Positions 40,569-51,285 of a stretch of 64,000 bases of DNA are shown piece after piece (within the stretch, counting starts at the first letter, position 1; the number at the start of each line of letters is the position of its first letter). The DNA is from Pyrinomonadaceae bacterium (GTDB lineage: Bacteria > Acidobacteriota > Blastocatellia > Pyrinomonadales > Pyrinomonadaceae), in assembly GCA_021463165.1 (NCBI GenBank), contig JAJTWY010000016.1, positions 1 through 64,000 of the forward strand, given 5' to 3'. The translations under genes and the position numbers were made by a program. The notes under the pieces are model-generated. The model searched no databases. It had not been told where the DNA came from and was given only the letters and a program-made list of their open reading frames with translations.

Positions 40569-43318
40569 TCTCGATCCGAACAGGAATCCAAATTATCTTA
40601 GTTCTCATAGTTTCGACGACCGCCTTCGGACAGGGCACGGGTTCGATCGCCGGAAATGTTCGTGACAGTGCGGGCGCCGCGATACCGGGTGCGGAAGTCA
40701 GGCTGATCAATGCGCAGCAGATAGCGATCAAGGTCACGCAGACCGATCAGCAGGGAAATTACCGCTTCGATTCGGTCGCCAATGGCAGTTACATGATCCA
40801 GGCGGCCAGCCAGAATTTTAGTCCAAAGAGTGAAGCTGTCAAGGTTGACCGGGAATCGATCTCGGGGCTGAACATCGCCCTTTCGGTCAACCAGCTTACC
40901 GAACAGGTCACGGTCACTGCCGACACCGGACTGGTTGGCGAAAAGGACAAGGTTCCGGTCCAGATCAATATCATCTCGTCGGACGCCATAATGCAGAGGA
41001 CGACGAACGTGCTGGCGCAGGTTGTCGATGAAGAAAGCGGAGCTTCGCTCCAGCGTACAAGCCCAACCATCGGGGCGGTCCTTGTTCGAGGGTTGACCGA
41101 GGTCGGGGTTTATGTGGACGGTGTCCGTTACACCAACTCGACGCAGCGGGGCGGGATCAATACCTTCTTTAACCTCAACGAGCCGACGGCGCTCAATTCG
41201 GTCGAGATCCAGCGCAGCCCGAATACGGCCCAGTTTGGTTCGGACGGGCTCGGCGGTAACGTGCAGCTTATTTCGCGGCAGCCGCAGTATGGTTTCGACG
41301 AGCCGGCATGGCACGGCGACCTCAATACGGGATATACCTCCGCTGACAATTCGTTTGGAGCTAATTTGCTCACGAGTTACGGAACCCGCCGATACGGCAT
41401 AATGACAAATATCATCGGCAGGCGGGTGAATACGCTCCGGCCGGGAGGAGGCGTCGAGAGCCATTCGGCGATCACGCGATTTCTGGGCCTTCCGTCAAAC
41501 TTTATGGGCGACGATCGGCTGCCCGACACAGCGTTCACGCAATATGGCGGCACGCTCCATGCCAATTTTACCCCGCGGGACGACCAGAATCTCAGCTTCC
41601 GGTATCAGCGAAGCCAGCAGGACGGCGGCAAGCGGTACGATCAGTTGATCGGCGGCGACGGCAACCTGATCGCGGAGCTTAAGAATCTGATGCTCGATTT
41701 TGGGTACCTGAGATACACAAAGCTCGGGGTCGGTTTCTTTGATAATTTCTCGGCGAACGTGTCATACAACAGCCAGCGCGAGGAGCGGATCAACCAGGGC
41801 GGCCAGGGCAATCCGTCGGGTTCGATCACCAACGACCGCGAACGCACTTCGACTTACGGCCTGGCGTTCTACCTCGACAAGCAAGCCTCACGCAACAATT
41901 TCCTGCTCGGCGGCGACTATTATTACGACAAGGTGAGGGCTCCTTCCTTCAGCACAGATCCGGTCTCGCGTACGGTCACGTTGGTTCGGCCACGTGTGCC
42001 GAACGGCTCAACGTACAAGCTTGCGGGCCTCTACGTGCAGGATGTTTTTGAAGCCGTCCCGGAACGGCTGCGTCTTAGCGGATCGCTGCGTTATAACGTC
42101 GCTTCCTATCGATCGCGGGCGTCGGATGCGCCGGTCGTAGGCGGCACTCCTCTATTTCCAGACGATTCAGCGAGGTTTGAGGACTTCTCGGGCAGGATCG
42201 GCATGACCGTCACACCATTGACCGGGTTAAACTTCGCAATAAACTACTCGCGCGGATTTCGTGCGCCGAACATTACCAGTCTCGGCGGACTCGGCCTCGT
42301 CGGAGTCGGATTCCAGGTATCGACCGCAGATGTGGCAGGGCTTGGCGGAACGATCGGTACGACCGCGAATGCGACGGCGGTTTCGACGGGCGTTTCGGTT
42401 GGCCCGCTTCGTTCCGAGATCAGCGACAACGTCGATTTCAGCATCCGATATCGCAACTCTCGTGTTGAATTAGACCTTACGGGATTCAATATCGACTATT
42501 CTGACACAATAGTTCGACAAACGCTCATCCTTCCGCCGGGGGCGGTCGGGAAACGGCTGGGGAGCCAGACGATCACCAGTCAGAACGCCAATGGAGCCGT
42601 GTTCGTTCCGGCTTCAACGACACCGGTGCTCGTCCAATCCAATTTTGGCAGCACGAGGCTGAAAGGAGCCGAATTCAACTTCGCTTATCGTTTTCACCGT
42701 AGCTGGACCGTGGCCGGTAATTATTCTTACGTCTTTGCGGAAGACAGATCGACGGGCGTGCCGCCAAATCTCGGCGGTGGGGGACTTCCGCCGCAGTTCG
42801 GATTTATGCGGCTAAGATATCAGCCGCCCGGCAAGCGCTACTGGTTCGAGGCCTACGCGAATCTTGCCGGACGACAAGACCGGCTGTCATCACTCGACGT
42901 TTCCGACAGGCGGACCGGCGGGGCGAGGACCAGATCCCAGATACAGAATTTTATTCGCCGCGGCGCGTGCGTCAGAGGGATATCGGTACCGACCGTCGTC
43001 CAGGCCTGCGGTACATCGAACGGCAATTACCAGCTTGCGGCGACCGGTGAGACACTGGCACAGGTCCTGAACCGGGTTTTGCCGATCGGAGCGACGATCA
43101 ACGGCGTTCTCGTTGTAAATAACGATACCGCCGTGCCGCTGTTCAGGGCGATCCCGGGCTACGGACTTGTGAATCTGCGCGGCGGTTTTCGGCTCATGGA
43201 ACGCCAGGAGCTAAACTTTGATCTCGAAAACATCGCGGACAAAGGCCACCGTTCACCGGGTTGGGGCATCGACGGCCCGGGCCGAAGCCTGACGGTTCGC
43301 TATAGCATCAAATTTTGA
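40565..43318 (+). CDS. TonB-dependent receptor with N-terminal carboxypeptidase-regulatory-like domain
   Basis: GTG start overlapping the preceding TGA; SIAGNVRDSAGAAIPGAEVRL...; plug PTIGAVLVRGLTEVGVYVDGVRYTNSTQ...VEIQRSPNTAQFGSDGLGGNVQL; C-terminal beta-barrel NFDLENIADKGHRSPGWGIDGPGRSLTVRYSIKF. Confidence 0.92.
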   Translation: MISIRTGIQIILVLIVSTTAFGQGTGSIAGNVRDSAGAAIPGAEVRLINAQQIAIKVTQTDQQGNYRFDSVANGSYMIQAASQNFSPKSEAVKVDRESISGLNIALSVNQLTEQVTVTADTGLVGEKDKVPVQINIISSDAIMQRTTNVLAQVVDEESGASLQRTSPTIGAVLVRGLTEVGVYVDGVRYTNSTQRGGINTFFNLNEPTALNSVEIQRSPNTAQFGSDGLGGNVQLISRQPQYGFDEPAWHGDLNTGYTSADNSFGANLLTSYGTRRYGIMTNIIGRRVNTLRPGGGVESHSAITRFLGLPSNFMGDDRLPDTAFTQYGGTLHANFTPRDDQNLSFRYQRSQQDGGKRYDQLIGGDGNLIAELKNLMLDFGYLRYTKLGVGFFDNFSANVSYNSQREERINQGGQGNPSGSITNDRERTSTYGLAFYLDKQASRNNFLLGGDYYYDKVRAPSFSTDPVSRTVTLVRPRVPNGSTYKLAGLYVQDVFEAVPERLRLSGSLRYNVASYRSRASDAPVVGGTPLFPDDSARFEDFSGRIGMTVTPLTGLNFAINYSRGFRAPNITSLGGLGLVGVGFQVSTADVAGLGGTIGTTANATAVSTGVSVGPLRSEISDNVDFSIRYRNSRVELDLTGFNIDYSDTIVRQTLILPPGAVGKRLGSQTITSQNANGAVFVPASTTPVLVQSNFGSTRLKGAEFNFAYRFHRSWTVAGNYSYVFAEDRSTGVPPNLGGGGLPPQFGFMRLRYQPPGKRYWFEAYANLAGRQDRLSSLDVSDRRTGGARTRSQIQNFIRRGACVRGISVPTVVQACGTSNGNYQLAATGETLAQVLNRVLPIGATINGVLVVNNDTAVPLFRAIPGYGLVNLRGGFRLMERQELNFDLENIADKGHRSPGWGIDGPGRSLTVRYSIKF

Positions 43319-43845
43319 AGCGTCTTTTCTAGTACAAGATTTATCCCGACGGAGTCACCGTAAGGAAATTCGAGCGTGCCTCGCTGCGCGAAGCCGTTTT
43401 TTTCATAGAATCGCTGAGCGCGGGCGTTCCTTTCCCATACTCCGAGCCAAATCGACCCGGCGCCGAGTTCTCGGGCTTCGTCAAAACACCGATCGAGCAA
43501 CAGCTGGCCTACTCCGGTTCCCCAAACGCGTTCAACGACATAAATTCGACGAAGCTCCGTGGTAGCTGGCGTGGTTATCGAAGGATGTCGTGAGCCTTCG
43601 ATCAGCCTTGCATACCCGACGGCTTTACCGTCGAGAAACGCGATCAGGAAGCTGGATCCGGGCTCGCCGAGTTCCTCGGCGACGCGGTCGAGTTCGAACG
43701 ATCCGCGAATGTAATTGGTCAGGTCGTGCGGATCGTCCTGTTCGAAATAGGCCTCATAGAACGAGACCGTGGCAAGAACCGAGATCAGGCCGGCATCTTC
43801 GGGCAACGCACGCCGGATCGAGAGCTGTTCGGAAGCGGGGATCAT
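43300..43845 (-). CDS. GNAT-family N-acetyltransferase
   Basis: LSIRRALPEDAGLISVLATVSFYEAYF...LRRIYVVERVWGTGVGQLLLDRCFDEARELGAGSIWLGVWERNARAQRFYEKNGF. Convergent overlap with the TonB receptor end. Confidence 0.88.
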   Translation of the reverse strand: MIPASEQLSIRRALPEDAGLISVLATVSFYEAYFEQDDPHDLTNYIRGSFELDRVAEELGEPGSSFLIAFLDGKAVGYARLIEGSRHPSITTPATTELRRIYVVERVWGTGVGQLLLDRCFDEARELGAGSIWLGVWERNARAQRFYEKNGFAQRGTLEFPYGDSVGINLVLEKTLQNLML

Positions 43846-43996
43846 ACGTCCAGCATCGCACATTTTGAACGGCGGACGTTAGGCCCGGCCGTCCGGGAAT
43901 CGTTGACAGCCGGGAAGCGGTTGGTATATGTTGGAGTCCTCTTTTTTCAACACAGATCATCACAGATTTATCACTCCAAAGTGAGGGGGTTTTTCG

Positions 43997-44836
43997 ATGA
44001 AACAGCGCCATCTCTTTTCTTCGCTACGATTTGCGGCAGTTATCTCACTTTGTGTCGTTAACTGCGTCTTCGCCGGTAGCTACTATCACGGTTATCCGGA
44101 TGAGAGTTTGACCGTCGTGAAGAGGCCTGCTGAGGGCGGCATCAAAGAAGACATTCCCATTCAATATCGACAGAAGTATGATCGATGGAAAGCCGAGTTG
44201 CTTGCGACCGATTTCGGCCGTGCTCAATGGGAAAGGTATGCGAACAACAAGAGTTTTCTGCTCACGATCTCGATCTCCGACAAGAAGGGAAAAGGGGCCG
44301 GCACCGGCAAATATCTATGGGATGAGGATGGCAACTTCGTCGGTGCGACCATCACGCTGGGCAGCAAACTGAACGAAGGCTACCCAAACCCGATCTATTA
44401 CCCGGTGATGAATTCGCTCTCGTCGGATGAGACATCTTACACGATCAGCGGCCGCATACTCGCCGCTGCAAAGATGTCGCACGAGTTTGGCCACGTGAAC
44501 CAGACATCCGAGGCCAACCGCTCGTTCATGCAGCTTCAGAATTCACTAATGCCGGTCTATACATCGATCTTTCTCAAGAACGGGCGGAATACCCGGGACG
44601 CGAAACTTGTCGATCTGGCGCGCCAGATGGGTGGCACGCCGGTCGAGATATGGGAAAGCCGCGAATACTGGAGCGAGGTCAACGCAATGCTTTACCTGAA
44701 AGAACGCATCAGCAAGGAGGATTATCACTGCTTTGTCTTCAATAAGATCAAGCAGAATGTGACGACCTACGCCAAGGATTATGAGTATCGATTCGACCAG
44801 CAGGGCGTTCTATCAAATTCGCCCTGTTCGAAGTAG
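43997..44836 (+). CDS. Hypothetical secreted protein with HEFGH zincin-like motif
   Basis: Signal-like N-terminus RFAAVISLCVVNCVFAG; AAAKMSHEFGHVNQTSEANRSF. Confidence 0.6.
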   Translation: MKQRHLFSSLRFAAVISLCVVNCVFAGSYYHGYPDESLTVVKRPAEGGIKEDIPIQYRQKYDRWKAELLATDFGRAQWERYANNKSFLLTISISDKKGKGAGTGKYLWDEDGNFVGATITLGSKLNEGYPNPIYYPVMNSLSSDETSYTISGRILAAAKMSHEFGHVNQTSEANRSFMQLQNSLMPVYTSIFLKNGRNTRDAKLVDLARQMGGTPVEIWESREYWSEVNAMLYLKERISKEDYHCFVFNKIKQNVTTYAKDYEYRFDQQGVLSNSPCSK

Positions 44837-44915
44837 TGCCCGCGTAGTTTGACGGCGAGGACGAAACCGTTTTCCCCGATCGTTCGAACGTGCCGAGGGT
44901 CGCTACCCTCGGAAG

Positions 44916-46061
44916 CTATCTCACGCCAAAAATGATATCCATCGTTAACTGGTCGAGTCTTTCATATCCGAGGCCTCGCGAGGCGAGTTGGTGACGGTCG
45001 AAATCAGTCGCCAGAAGTCTCTCGAATGAACCAAGCGAACCTCTATTTGTTTCTTCTATCTCGGCAAGAATGGCCTGGATCTCGCCGTCTGCATTCCATC
45101 GTTCGCCCTTTTCCTTTAGGATCAGATATGTCCGCATACAGCCTCGGGCGAAGTCTTTTACGCCGTTGTAGTCCTCGGTGCGATAGGCGTGGGCGTCGAA
45201 GTGGCGCATTCCCTGATAACCGACATCCTCGAGAAATTTAACTACCCAGAACATCTGCTTGACCGACACGGAACCGAACCGCAGGTCCTGGTCGTAACGG
45301 CCCGGATATTGGTCGTTGAGGTCGATATGGAATAGCTTTCCTGCTTCCCACGCCTGCGCGATGGCGTGGTACATCGAAAGTCCGGGCATCTGTTCATGGG
45401 CGACCTCGGGATTTACGCCGACCATTTCCTTGTGATCGAGCGTTTCGATGAAAGCAAGATATGCGCCGGTCGTGGGCAGGTAAATGTCGGCACGCGGCTC
45501 GTTCGGCTTGGCCTCCAGCGCAAATTTATAGCCGAAATTCTGCGAAATGCTGTATTCGCAGAGGTAGTTCATCGCCTCACGCAGCCGCTTGATCGCCTCA
45601 TCGGGCCGTCGGCAGGCGTCGGTCTCAACACCTTCACGGCCGCCCCAAAGGACAAATATCTCGGCTCCTAACTCGGCCCCGAGTTCCATTGCCCGCATCG
45701 TTTTCTGAACAGCATAGTGGCGAACCTTCGCATCATTGGCCGTAAACGCACCGTCGCGAAAAACGGGTTCGTAAAACAGATTTACCGTAGCCATTGGCAC
45801 CTTGATGCCATTGTCTTCGCAGGCCGTTCGAAACTCGGCGACTATCTGATCTCGCTCGGCGGCGGTCGCGTCGATCGGCACCAGATCATTGTCGTGGAAG
45901 TTGACGCCATATGCTCCGACCTCGCCCAAAAGTTGGACGAGGTCGACCGCCGTCCTTTTCTCGCGAACCTGCGTCCCGAATGGGTCAGCCCCGCGATTGC
46001 CAACAGTCCACAAGCCGAACGTGAATTTGTCTTCAGGTTTTGGCTGATAATTTGTCGTCAT
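44916..46061 (-). CDS. xylA: Xylose isomerase
   Basis: [25 protein letters not shown]...[12 protein letters not shown]...[16 protein letters not shown]...[26 protein letters not shown]...[20 protein letters not shown]...[22 protein letters not shown] precedes ATG 46061. Confidence 0.93.
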   Translation of the reverse strand: MTTNYQPKPEDKFTFGLWTVGNRGADPFGTQVREKRTAVDLVQLLGEVGAYGVNFHDNDLVPIDATAAERDQIVAEFRTACEDNGIKVPMATVNLFYEPVFRDGAFTANDAKVRHYAVQKTMRAMELGAELGAEIFVLWGGREGVETDACRRPDEAIKRLREAMNYLCEYSISQNFGYKFALEAKPNEPRADIYLPTTGAYLAFIETLDHKEMVGVNPEVAHEQMPGLSMYHAIAQAWEAGKLFHIDLNDQYPGRYDQDLRFGSVSVKQMFWVVKFLEDVGYQGMRHFDAHAYRTEDYNGVKDFARGCMRTYLILKEKGERWNADGEIQAILAEIEETNRGSLGSFERLLATDFDRHQLASRGLGYERLDQLTMDIIFGVR

Positions 46062-46077
46062 ATTCTGATCCTCTCCG

Positions 46078-47058
46078 CTAGTTGTAGCCATGCGGGTTGG
46101 CAATTTTCCAATCCCAGGCTGTCCGGATGATCTCTTCAATATCCGCGATCTGCGGTTTCCATCCAAGCACTTCCCAAGCCTTTGTCGCGTCGGCGATCAA
46201 CTGCGGCGGATCGCCCGGACGACGAGGTGCCATGCTTATCGCGATCGGTCTTCCGGTTACGCGGCGGGCGGCTTCGATCACCTCAAGGACCGAAAATCCC
46301 ACGCCATTTCCGAGATTGATGTGCGTTGACACCCCGCCATTTTCGAGGTGATCGAGCGCCCGTGCATGAGCATCGGCAAGATCGGCTACGTGGATGTAAT
46401 CCCGAATGCAGGTGCCATCCGCGGTCTCATAATCGTTTCCGAAAACGGAGACCGACGGCGATCCACCTGCCGCAACATCCAGCGTCAACGGTATCAGGTG
46501 GGTTTCGGGGTCATGATGCTCGCCGCATCGCTTCGTGGCGCCCGAGGCATTAAAGTAGCGCAGGGCGACGGATCTCATTCCGTAGGCCCCATCATATGAT
46601 TCCAGAATCCGCTCGGTCATAAACTTCGACCAGCCGTAGGGATTAACGGGGTTCTGCGGATGTGCCTCGTCGATCGGTATTCTGACCGGATCGCCATAGG
46701 TCGCGCAGGTCGACGAGAAAACGAATCTTTTCACACCCTGTTCGATCAAGGTTTTCAGCAGCCGGTCGGCCCTCACCGTGTTGTTGTCAAAATACTTCGC
46801 CGGATCGGCCATCGATTCGCCGACGTAGGCATAGGCCGCAAAATGAACGCAGGCGTCAATGCCGTGTTCCGCAACGATGCGGCCAACTAGTTCGCTGTCG
46901 CCAACATTTCCTTCATAGAACGGCACATCCGCGTCGATCGCATTTCGGTGGCCGTAAACGAGATTATCCAGCACGACGACGCTGCGCCCGTATTCACGCA
47001 GCAACTCGACCGTTGCGCTTCCGATATATCCCGCTCCGCCTGTTACGAGAATGGCCAT
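46078..47058 (-). CDS. galE: UDP-glucose 4-epimerase
   Basis: [39 protein letters not shown]...[14 protein letters not shown]...[14 protein letters not shown]...[12 protein letters not shown]. Confidence 0.93.
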   Translation of the reverse strand: MAILVTGGAGYIGSATVELLREYGRSVVVLDNLVYGHRNAIDADVPFYEGNVGDSELVGRIVAEHGIDACVHFAAYAYVGESMADPAKYFDNNTVRADRLLKTLIEQGVKRFVFSSTCATYGDPVRIPIDEAHPQNPVNPYGWSKFMTERILESYDGAYGMRSVALRYFNASGATKRCGEHHDPETHLIPLTLDVAAGGSPSVSVFGNDYETADGTCIRDYIHVADLADAHARALDHLENGGVSTHINLGNGVGFSVLEVIEAARRVTGRPIAISMAPRRPGDPPQLIADATKAWEVLGWKPQIADIEEIIRTAWDWKIANPHGYN

Positions 47059-47063
47059 GGTGT

Positions 47064-48017
47064 TTACGACGCGACCTTCGCCGCCTGCCTTTGCCGCAAA
47101 AGCTGATCTGCAACGACGCCGATCAGGATCACGGCTCCCATCACGGCAAAATTAAGCGAGCTCGGGATGCCGAGCAGGTTTACGAGATTCTGCAAAACCT
47201 GCAGCAATGCCGTCCCGATCAGTATGCCGATTATCGATCCTTCGCCGCCCCTGAGCGAACAGCCTCCGAGGACGGCGGCCGCGATGCCGTAAAGCTCATA
47301 GAAATTTCCATGTGACGAGGGTGAGATCGAGTTGGTGTAGAACGCGAGCAGAATGCCGGCGATCGCCGTCAGGAACGAGCAAATGACATAGGCGCTCGCG
47401 ACAACAAGGTTCGCGTTGATCCCCGAATAGCGGGCCGCCGTTTCATTCCTTCCGACGGCAAAAAGATAACGTCCGAATATCGATCGATGCAGAAATAACC
47501 AAGCGATGACCGAGATAACAACGAGGATGATAAACGGAGTCGGTATGCCAAGCAGGCTGCCGGTCGCCATGCTTTGGAGTGTTTCGAACCCGCTCGCCGC
47601 ACCGAAACCTTTGGTCTCGTCGTTCGCCACAAATCGCGCCAGCCCACGATAAAAAAGCAATCCACAGAGGGTAACGATGAACGGCTGGATCTTGACCTTG
47701 GTAATGAGAAACCCGTTGAAGACGCCAAGCGAAGTCGTTATGGCAACCACCAGAAGCACGGCGGCCGCGGCCGGCAGCTGCCATTCGACCAGAAAGATCG
47801 ATAGCAGAACGCCCAGCAAAGCAAACACGGAACCAACCGACAGATCGATGCCGCCCGTGATCACGACCAGCCCGAGCCCGATGCTGAAAATGCCGTAAAT
47901 GCCTATCAGCCGTGTCAGATTCTGAAGATTGACTCCCGAGACAAAGCTCGGATTCAGGATCGCAAGCACAATACAAAGCACGACGAGCAATACAAACGTT
48001 CCTAATTCTTTTCTCAT
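47064..48017 (-). CDS. Sugar ABC transporter permease (RbsC/XylH type)
   Basis: [14 protein letters not shown]...[21 protein letters not shown]...[20 protein letters not shown]...[44 protein letters not shown]. Confidence 0.92.
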   Translation of the reverse strand: MRKELGTFVLLVVLCIVLAILNPSFVSGVNLQNLTRLIGIYGIFSIGLGLVVITGGIDLSVGSVFALLGVLLSIFLVEWQLPAAAAVLLVVAITTSLGVFNGFLITKVKIQPFIVTLCGLLFYRGLARFVANDETKGFGAASGFETLQSMATGSLLGIPTPFIILVVISVIAWLFLHRSIFGRYLFAVGRNETAARYSGINANLVVASAYVICSFLTAIAGILLAFYTNSISPSSHGNFYELYGIAAAVLGGCSLRGGEGSIIGILIGTALLQVLQNLVNLLGIPSSLNFAVMGAVILIGVVADQLLRQRQAAKVAS

Positions 48018-48110
48018 TTCTGTAAGACCCTCGGCCTTCTGGCCTTGCTCGCGGTTCTCGTCTCCGATAACTCTGTCCGAAAACCACTGCCAAGTGCCAA
48101 AGGCCGTCTT

Positions 48111-49601
48111 TTAATGCCCAACGGCCAGTCTCATCACCGCTTCTTCGTTCGCCTCGGCACGGTCGAGAATCCCGGTTATGGTTCCCTCGTGCATCACGGC
48201 GATCCGATCGCTCTCGCCCAGAACCTCTTCCATATCGCTCGAGATCATCAAGATCGCGACGCCGCTTGCGGCGAGTTCGCGCATCAGCTGGTAGATCTCG
48301 GACTTGGCTCCTACGTCAATTCCGCGGGTCGGTTCGTCAAATATCAACAGTTTCGGCTCGAGCGAAAGCCATTTTGCGAGCACGACCTTCTGCTGATTGC
48401 CGCCGCTGAGGGTCGAGGCCTTCGATTCGACCGAAGGAGCTTTCACCCTGAGCCGCTCCGACATTTCTTCGGCTTTCTTCGTTTCGTCGGCCCGGCTGAC
48501 CAGGCCGCCTGAGGAATAGCGATCCAAGGATGGCAGCGTGATGTTTTCGCGGATCGAGAGATCGACGATAAGACCTGAGTTTCGGCGGTCCTCTGGAACA
48601 AGAAAGATGCCATTGCGGATCGCGTCTCTGGCCGAAGCAATGCTGATCGCCTTGCCATCCATTTCAACCGTTCCCGATAGCGGGACATCGACCCCGAATA
48701 TCGCCTGCGCCGCATCAGACCGCCCCGCCCCGACAAGGCCTGCGAATCCCAGTATCTCGCCCTTTCGTATCTCAAACGAGATCGGACTATTCGGATATCG
48801 CCGTGTTCGCAGACCGTGGACCTTGACGGTATCAGACACGTCGGTCGCGTTTTGTGGGCGGTCGGTATGCTTGATGTCGCGGCCGACCATCAGCTTGACG
48901 ATAGCTTCGTGGTTTATCTCGTCACGCTCCAAAACCCCGGCATTCCGGCCGTCACGAAGCACGACGACGCGGTCTGCGATCTCCTTGATCTCGCCCAATC
49001 GGTGCGAGATGTAAATGATCGAGACTCCCTGATCACGCAGCTCTTTGATCACACCGAGCAGCCTTTCGGTCTCGGTCAGCGTCAGGCTCGAAGTCGGCTC
49101 ATCCATGATCAGCATGCGTGCATTCAGCGACAGAGCCTTGGCGATCTCGACCAGTTGCTGCTGGGCGATCGAAAGCTCGCTGAGTCGCGTGCGCCCTGGA
49201 ATGTCCAGCCCGAGACGTTTCAGAAAGACCTCGGCGTCGGCGTTCATCTTTGCTCGATCGACGATAAAACCGATCTTCCTGGGCTCGCGTCCGAGATAGA
49301 CATTTTCAGCCGCCGTCAGATTGTCGAGGACGTTCAGCTCCTGATGCACAAAACCGATGCCGTTTGCCCCCGCGTCGCCCACCGAGCGTATCGCCGTCAC
49401 CTTAGAGTTGATGACGATGGTTCCTTCGTCAGGTTGATAAACGCCCCCGAGGATCTTCATCAGCGTGGATTTCCCGGCGCCGTTCTCGCCGGCCAAAGCG
49501 ATCACCTCACCCTCGCCGACCGCGAGGTCAACATCGCCAAGCGCGAGAACTCCCGGGAATCGCTTGGTTATCCCTTTCATTTCGAGGATCGGCTTGCTCA
49601 T
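48111..49601 (-). CDS. Sugar ABC transporter ATP-binding protein (two nucleotide-binding domains, RbsA/XylG type)
   Basis: GITKRFPGVLALGDVDL, GENGAGKSTLMKILGGVYQPDEG, ELSIAQQQLVEIAKALSLNARMLIMDEPTSSLT, second domain LSGGNQQKVVLAKWLSLEPKLLIFDEPTRGIDVGAKSEIYQL. Confidence 0.93.
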   Translation of the reverse strand: MSKPILEMKGITKRFPGVLALGDVDLAVGEGEVIALAGENGAGKSTLMKILGGVYQPDEGTIVINSKVTAIRSVGDAGANGIGFVHQELNVLDNLTAAENVYLGREPRKIGFIVDRAKMNADAEVFLKRLGLDIPGRTRLSELSIAQQQLVEIAKALSLNARMLIMDEPTSSLTLTETERLLGVIKELRDQGVSIIYISHRLGEIKEIADRVVVLRDGRNAGVLERDEINHEAIVKLMVGRDIKHTDRPQNATDVSDTVKVHGLRTRRYPNSPISFEIRKGEILGFAGLVGAGRSDAAQAIFGVDVPLSGTVEMDGKAISIASARDAIRNGIFLVPEDRRNSGLIVDLSIRENITLPSLDRYSSGGLVSRADETKKAEEMSERLRVKAPSVESKASTLSGGNQQKVVLAKWLSLEPKLLIFDEPTRGIDVGAKSEIYQLMRELAASGVAILMISSDMEEVLGESDRIAVMHEGTITGILDRAEANEEAVMRLAVGH

Positions 49602-49645
49602 AGATCGATCTGATAGCGGTCTCCACAGATTAACACGGATCGCTG

Positions 49646-51211
49646 TTATGCCCAGTAGTTTCGGTCGAGCGAACGATAATTTATCGCCTCGCTGATGTGT
49701 CCGGGTTCGATGTGCTGCTTGCCGTCGAGATCGGCAATGGTCCGCGAAACCTTCAGTATCCGGTCGTGTGCGCGGGCCGAGAGGCCCTGCCGCAGCATCG
49801 CTTTTTCAAGAAGCTGTTCGCTCATCTCATCCAACTCGCAGTAGCGTCGTATCTGCTTCGGCGACATTGCTGAGTTCGAGTAGATACCGTCGCCGCCGAG
49901 TCGTCTGATCTGCAGCTCGCGGGCACGAATAACACGCTCGCGTATGGTCGCTGAGCTGTCACATTCTTCTACATTTTTTCCGCGAAGCTCGTTAAATTTG
50001 ACCGCGGGCACGTCGATATGGATGTCGATCCTGTCCATCAGCGGCCCCGAGATCTTGCCGACGTATCGCTGGATCATCGGCGGCGTGCATTTGCACTCAC
50101 GCGACGAGCCGAAATACCCGCACGGACAAGGGTTCATCGAGGCGACCAAAGTGAAATTCGAAGGGAAGGTCAGCGATGTCGCCGCACGCGAGATGGTAAC
50201 GGTCTTGTCCTCCATCGGCTGGCGGAGGACCTCGAGCACCGAGCGGTCGAATTCCGGCAGCTCGTCGAGAAACAGCACGCCGAGATGAGCCAGGGAAACA
50301 TCGCCCGGCTTCGGGATCGAACCGCCGCCGATAAGCCCGGCCTGCGAAACGGTATGATGCGGCGACTTGAACGGCCGCTCGACGATGAGCCCCGAACGCC
50401 CCGTCAACCCCGCGACCGAATGAATTTTTGTTATCTCGATCGCTTCTTCAAACTCAAGCGGCGGCAGGATCGTCGGCAAACGCTTCGCGAGCATCGTCTT
50501 GCCTGAGCCCGGCGGGCCGATGAACAGTATGTTATGCCCGCCGGCACTTGCCACTTCGAGAGCACGCTTTGCGGACTGCTGTCCGCGAACCTCGTTAAAA
50601 TCGACGCTGTAACGATTTTCGCGGCCACGCAGTTCGGCCATGTCGAGCCGCATCGGCTGCACGCGGGTCGGTTTTCCGGTCATCAACTCATGCGAAAGCT
50701 CAGCCGCAGTTCGCAGATCGGCGACCGGATAGACGTTTATGCCGCTCACGACCGCAGCTTCCGGCGCGTTCTCCTCGGGCAAAAGTACGTGCTTTATCCC
50801 GACCTCGCGTGCCTTCAAAACGATCGACAAAGCCCCGCGCACCGGCCGCACGCGTCCGTCGAGCGAAAGTTCGCCTACGCTCAGGATACCTTCGACGCTC
50901 TCGATCGCCAGATCGCCGTTCGCGCCCAATATCCCCAAGGCCATCGGCAGGTCAAATGCCGCCCCCTCCTTCTTAACGTCAGCCGGAGCCAGATTGATCG
51001 TCGTCTTGTGAAAAGGGAAGAAGTACTTGCTATTAGTGATCGCCGCCCGAACTCGCTCCTTCGATTCACGAATAGCCGTATCCGGCAGCCCGACGATAGT
51101 AAACGGCGGAACAACATCGCCCTCGTTCTTCACCGGCTGCAGATTCACCTCGATATCGACGATCAACGCATCAATACCGTAAACGCACGCCGACTGCGAA
51201 AGGAAGAGCAT
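49646..51211 (-). CDS. comM: YifB/ComM-family Mg-chelatase-like AAA+ ATPase
   Basis: [17 protein letters not shown]...[22 protein letters not shown]...[27 protein letters not shown]...[20 protein letters not shown]...[20 protein letters not shown]. Confidence 0.93.
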   Translation of the reverse strand: MLFLSQSACVYGIDALIVDIEVNLQPVKNEGDVVPPFTIVGLPDTAIRESKERVRAAITNSKYFFPFHKTTINLAPADVKKEGAAFDLPMALGILGANGDLAIESVEGILSVGELSLDGRVRPVRGALSIVLKAREVGIKHVLLPEENAPEAAVVSGINVYPVADLRTAAELSHELMTGKPTRVQPMRLDMAELRGRENRYSVDFNEVRGQQSAKRALEVASAGGHNILFIGPPGSGKTMLAKRLPTILPPLEFEEAIEITKIHSVAGLTGRSGLIVERPFKSPHHTVSQAGLIGGGSIPKPGDVSLAHLGVLFLDELPEFDRSVLEVLRQPMEDKTVTISRAATSLTFPSNFTLVASMNPCPCGYFGSSRECKCTPPMIQRYVGKISGPLMDRIDIHIDVPAVKFNELRGKNVEECDSSATIRERVIRARELQIRRLGGDGIYSNSAMSPKQIRRYCELDEMSEQLLEKAMLRQGLSARAHDRILKVSRTIADLDGKQHIEPGHISEAINYRSLDRNYWA

Positions 51212-51285
51212 AGCTAAAGAATTGAACAGCGGAAGTTTAGCTTATTCATGCGGAAAAACCAATAAACCAGCTTTTAGCATTGTCT

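Noticed and set aside
48816-49613. 265-aa plus-strand ORF antisense to the sugar ABC ATPase
   Set aside because: Opposite strand is an unambiguous double-NBD ATPase.
50534-51217. 227-aa plus-strand ORF antisense to comM
   Set aside because: Shadow ORF; comM has strong AAA+ motifs.
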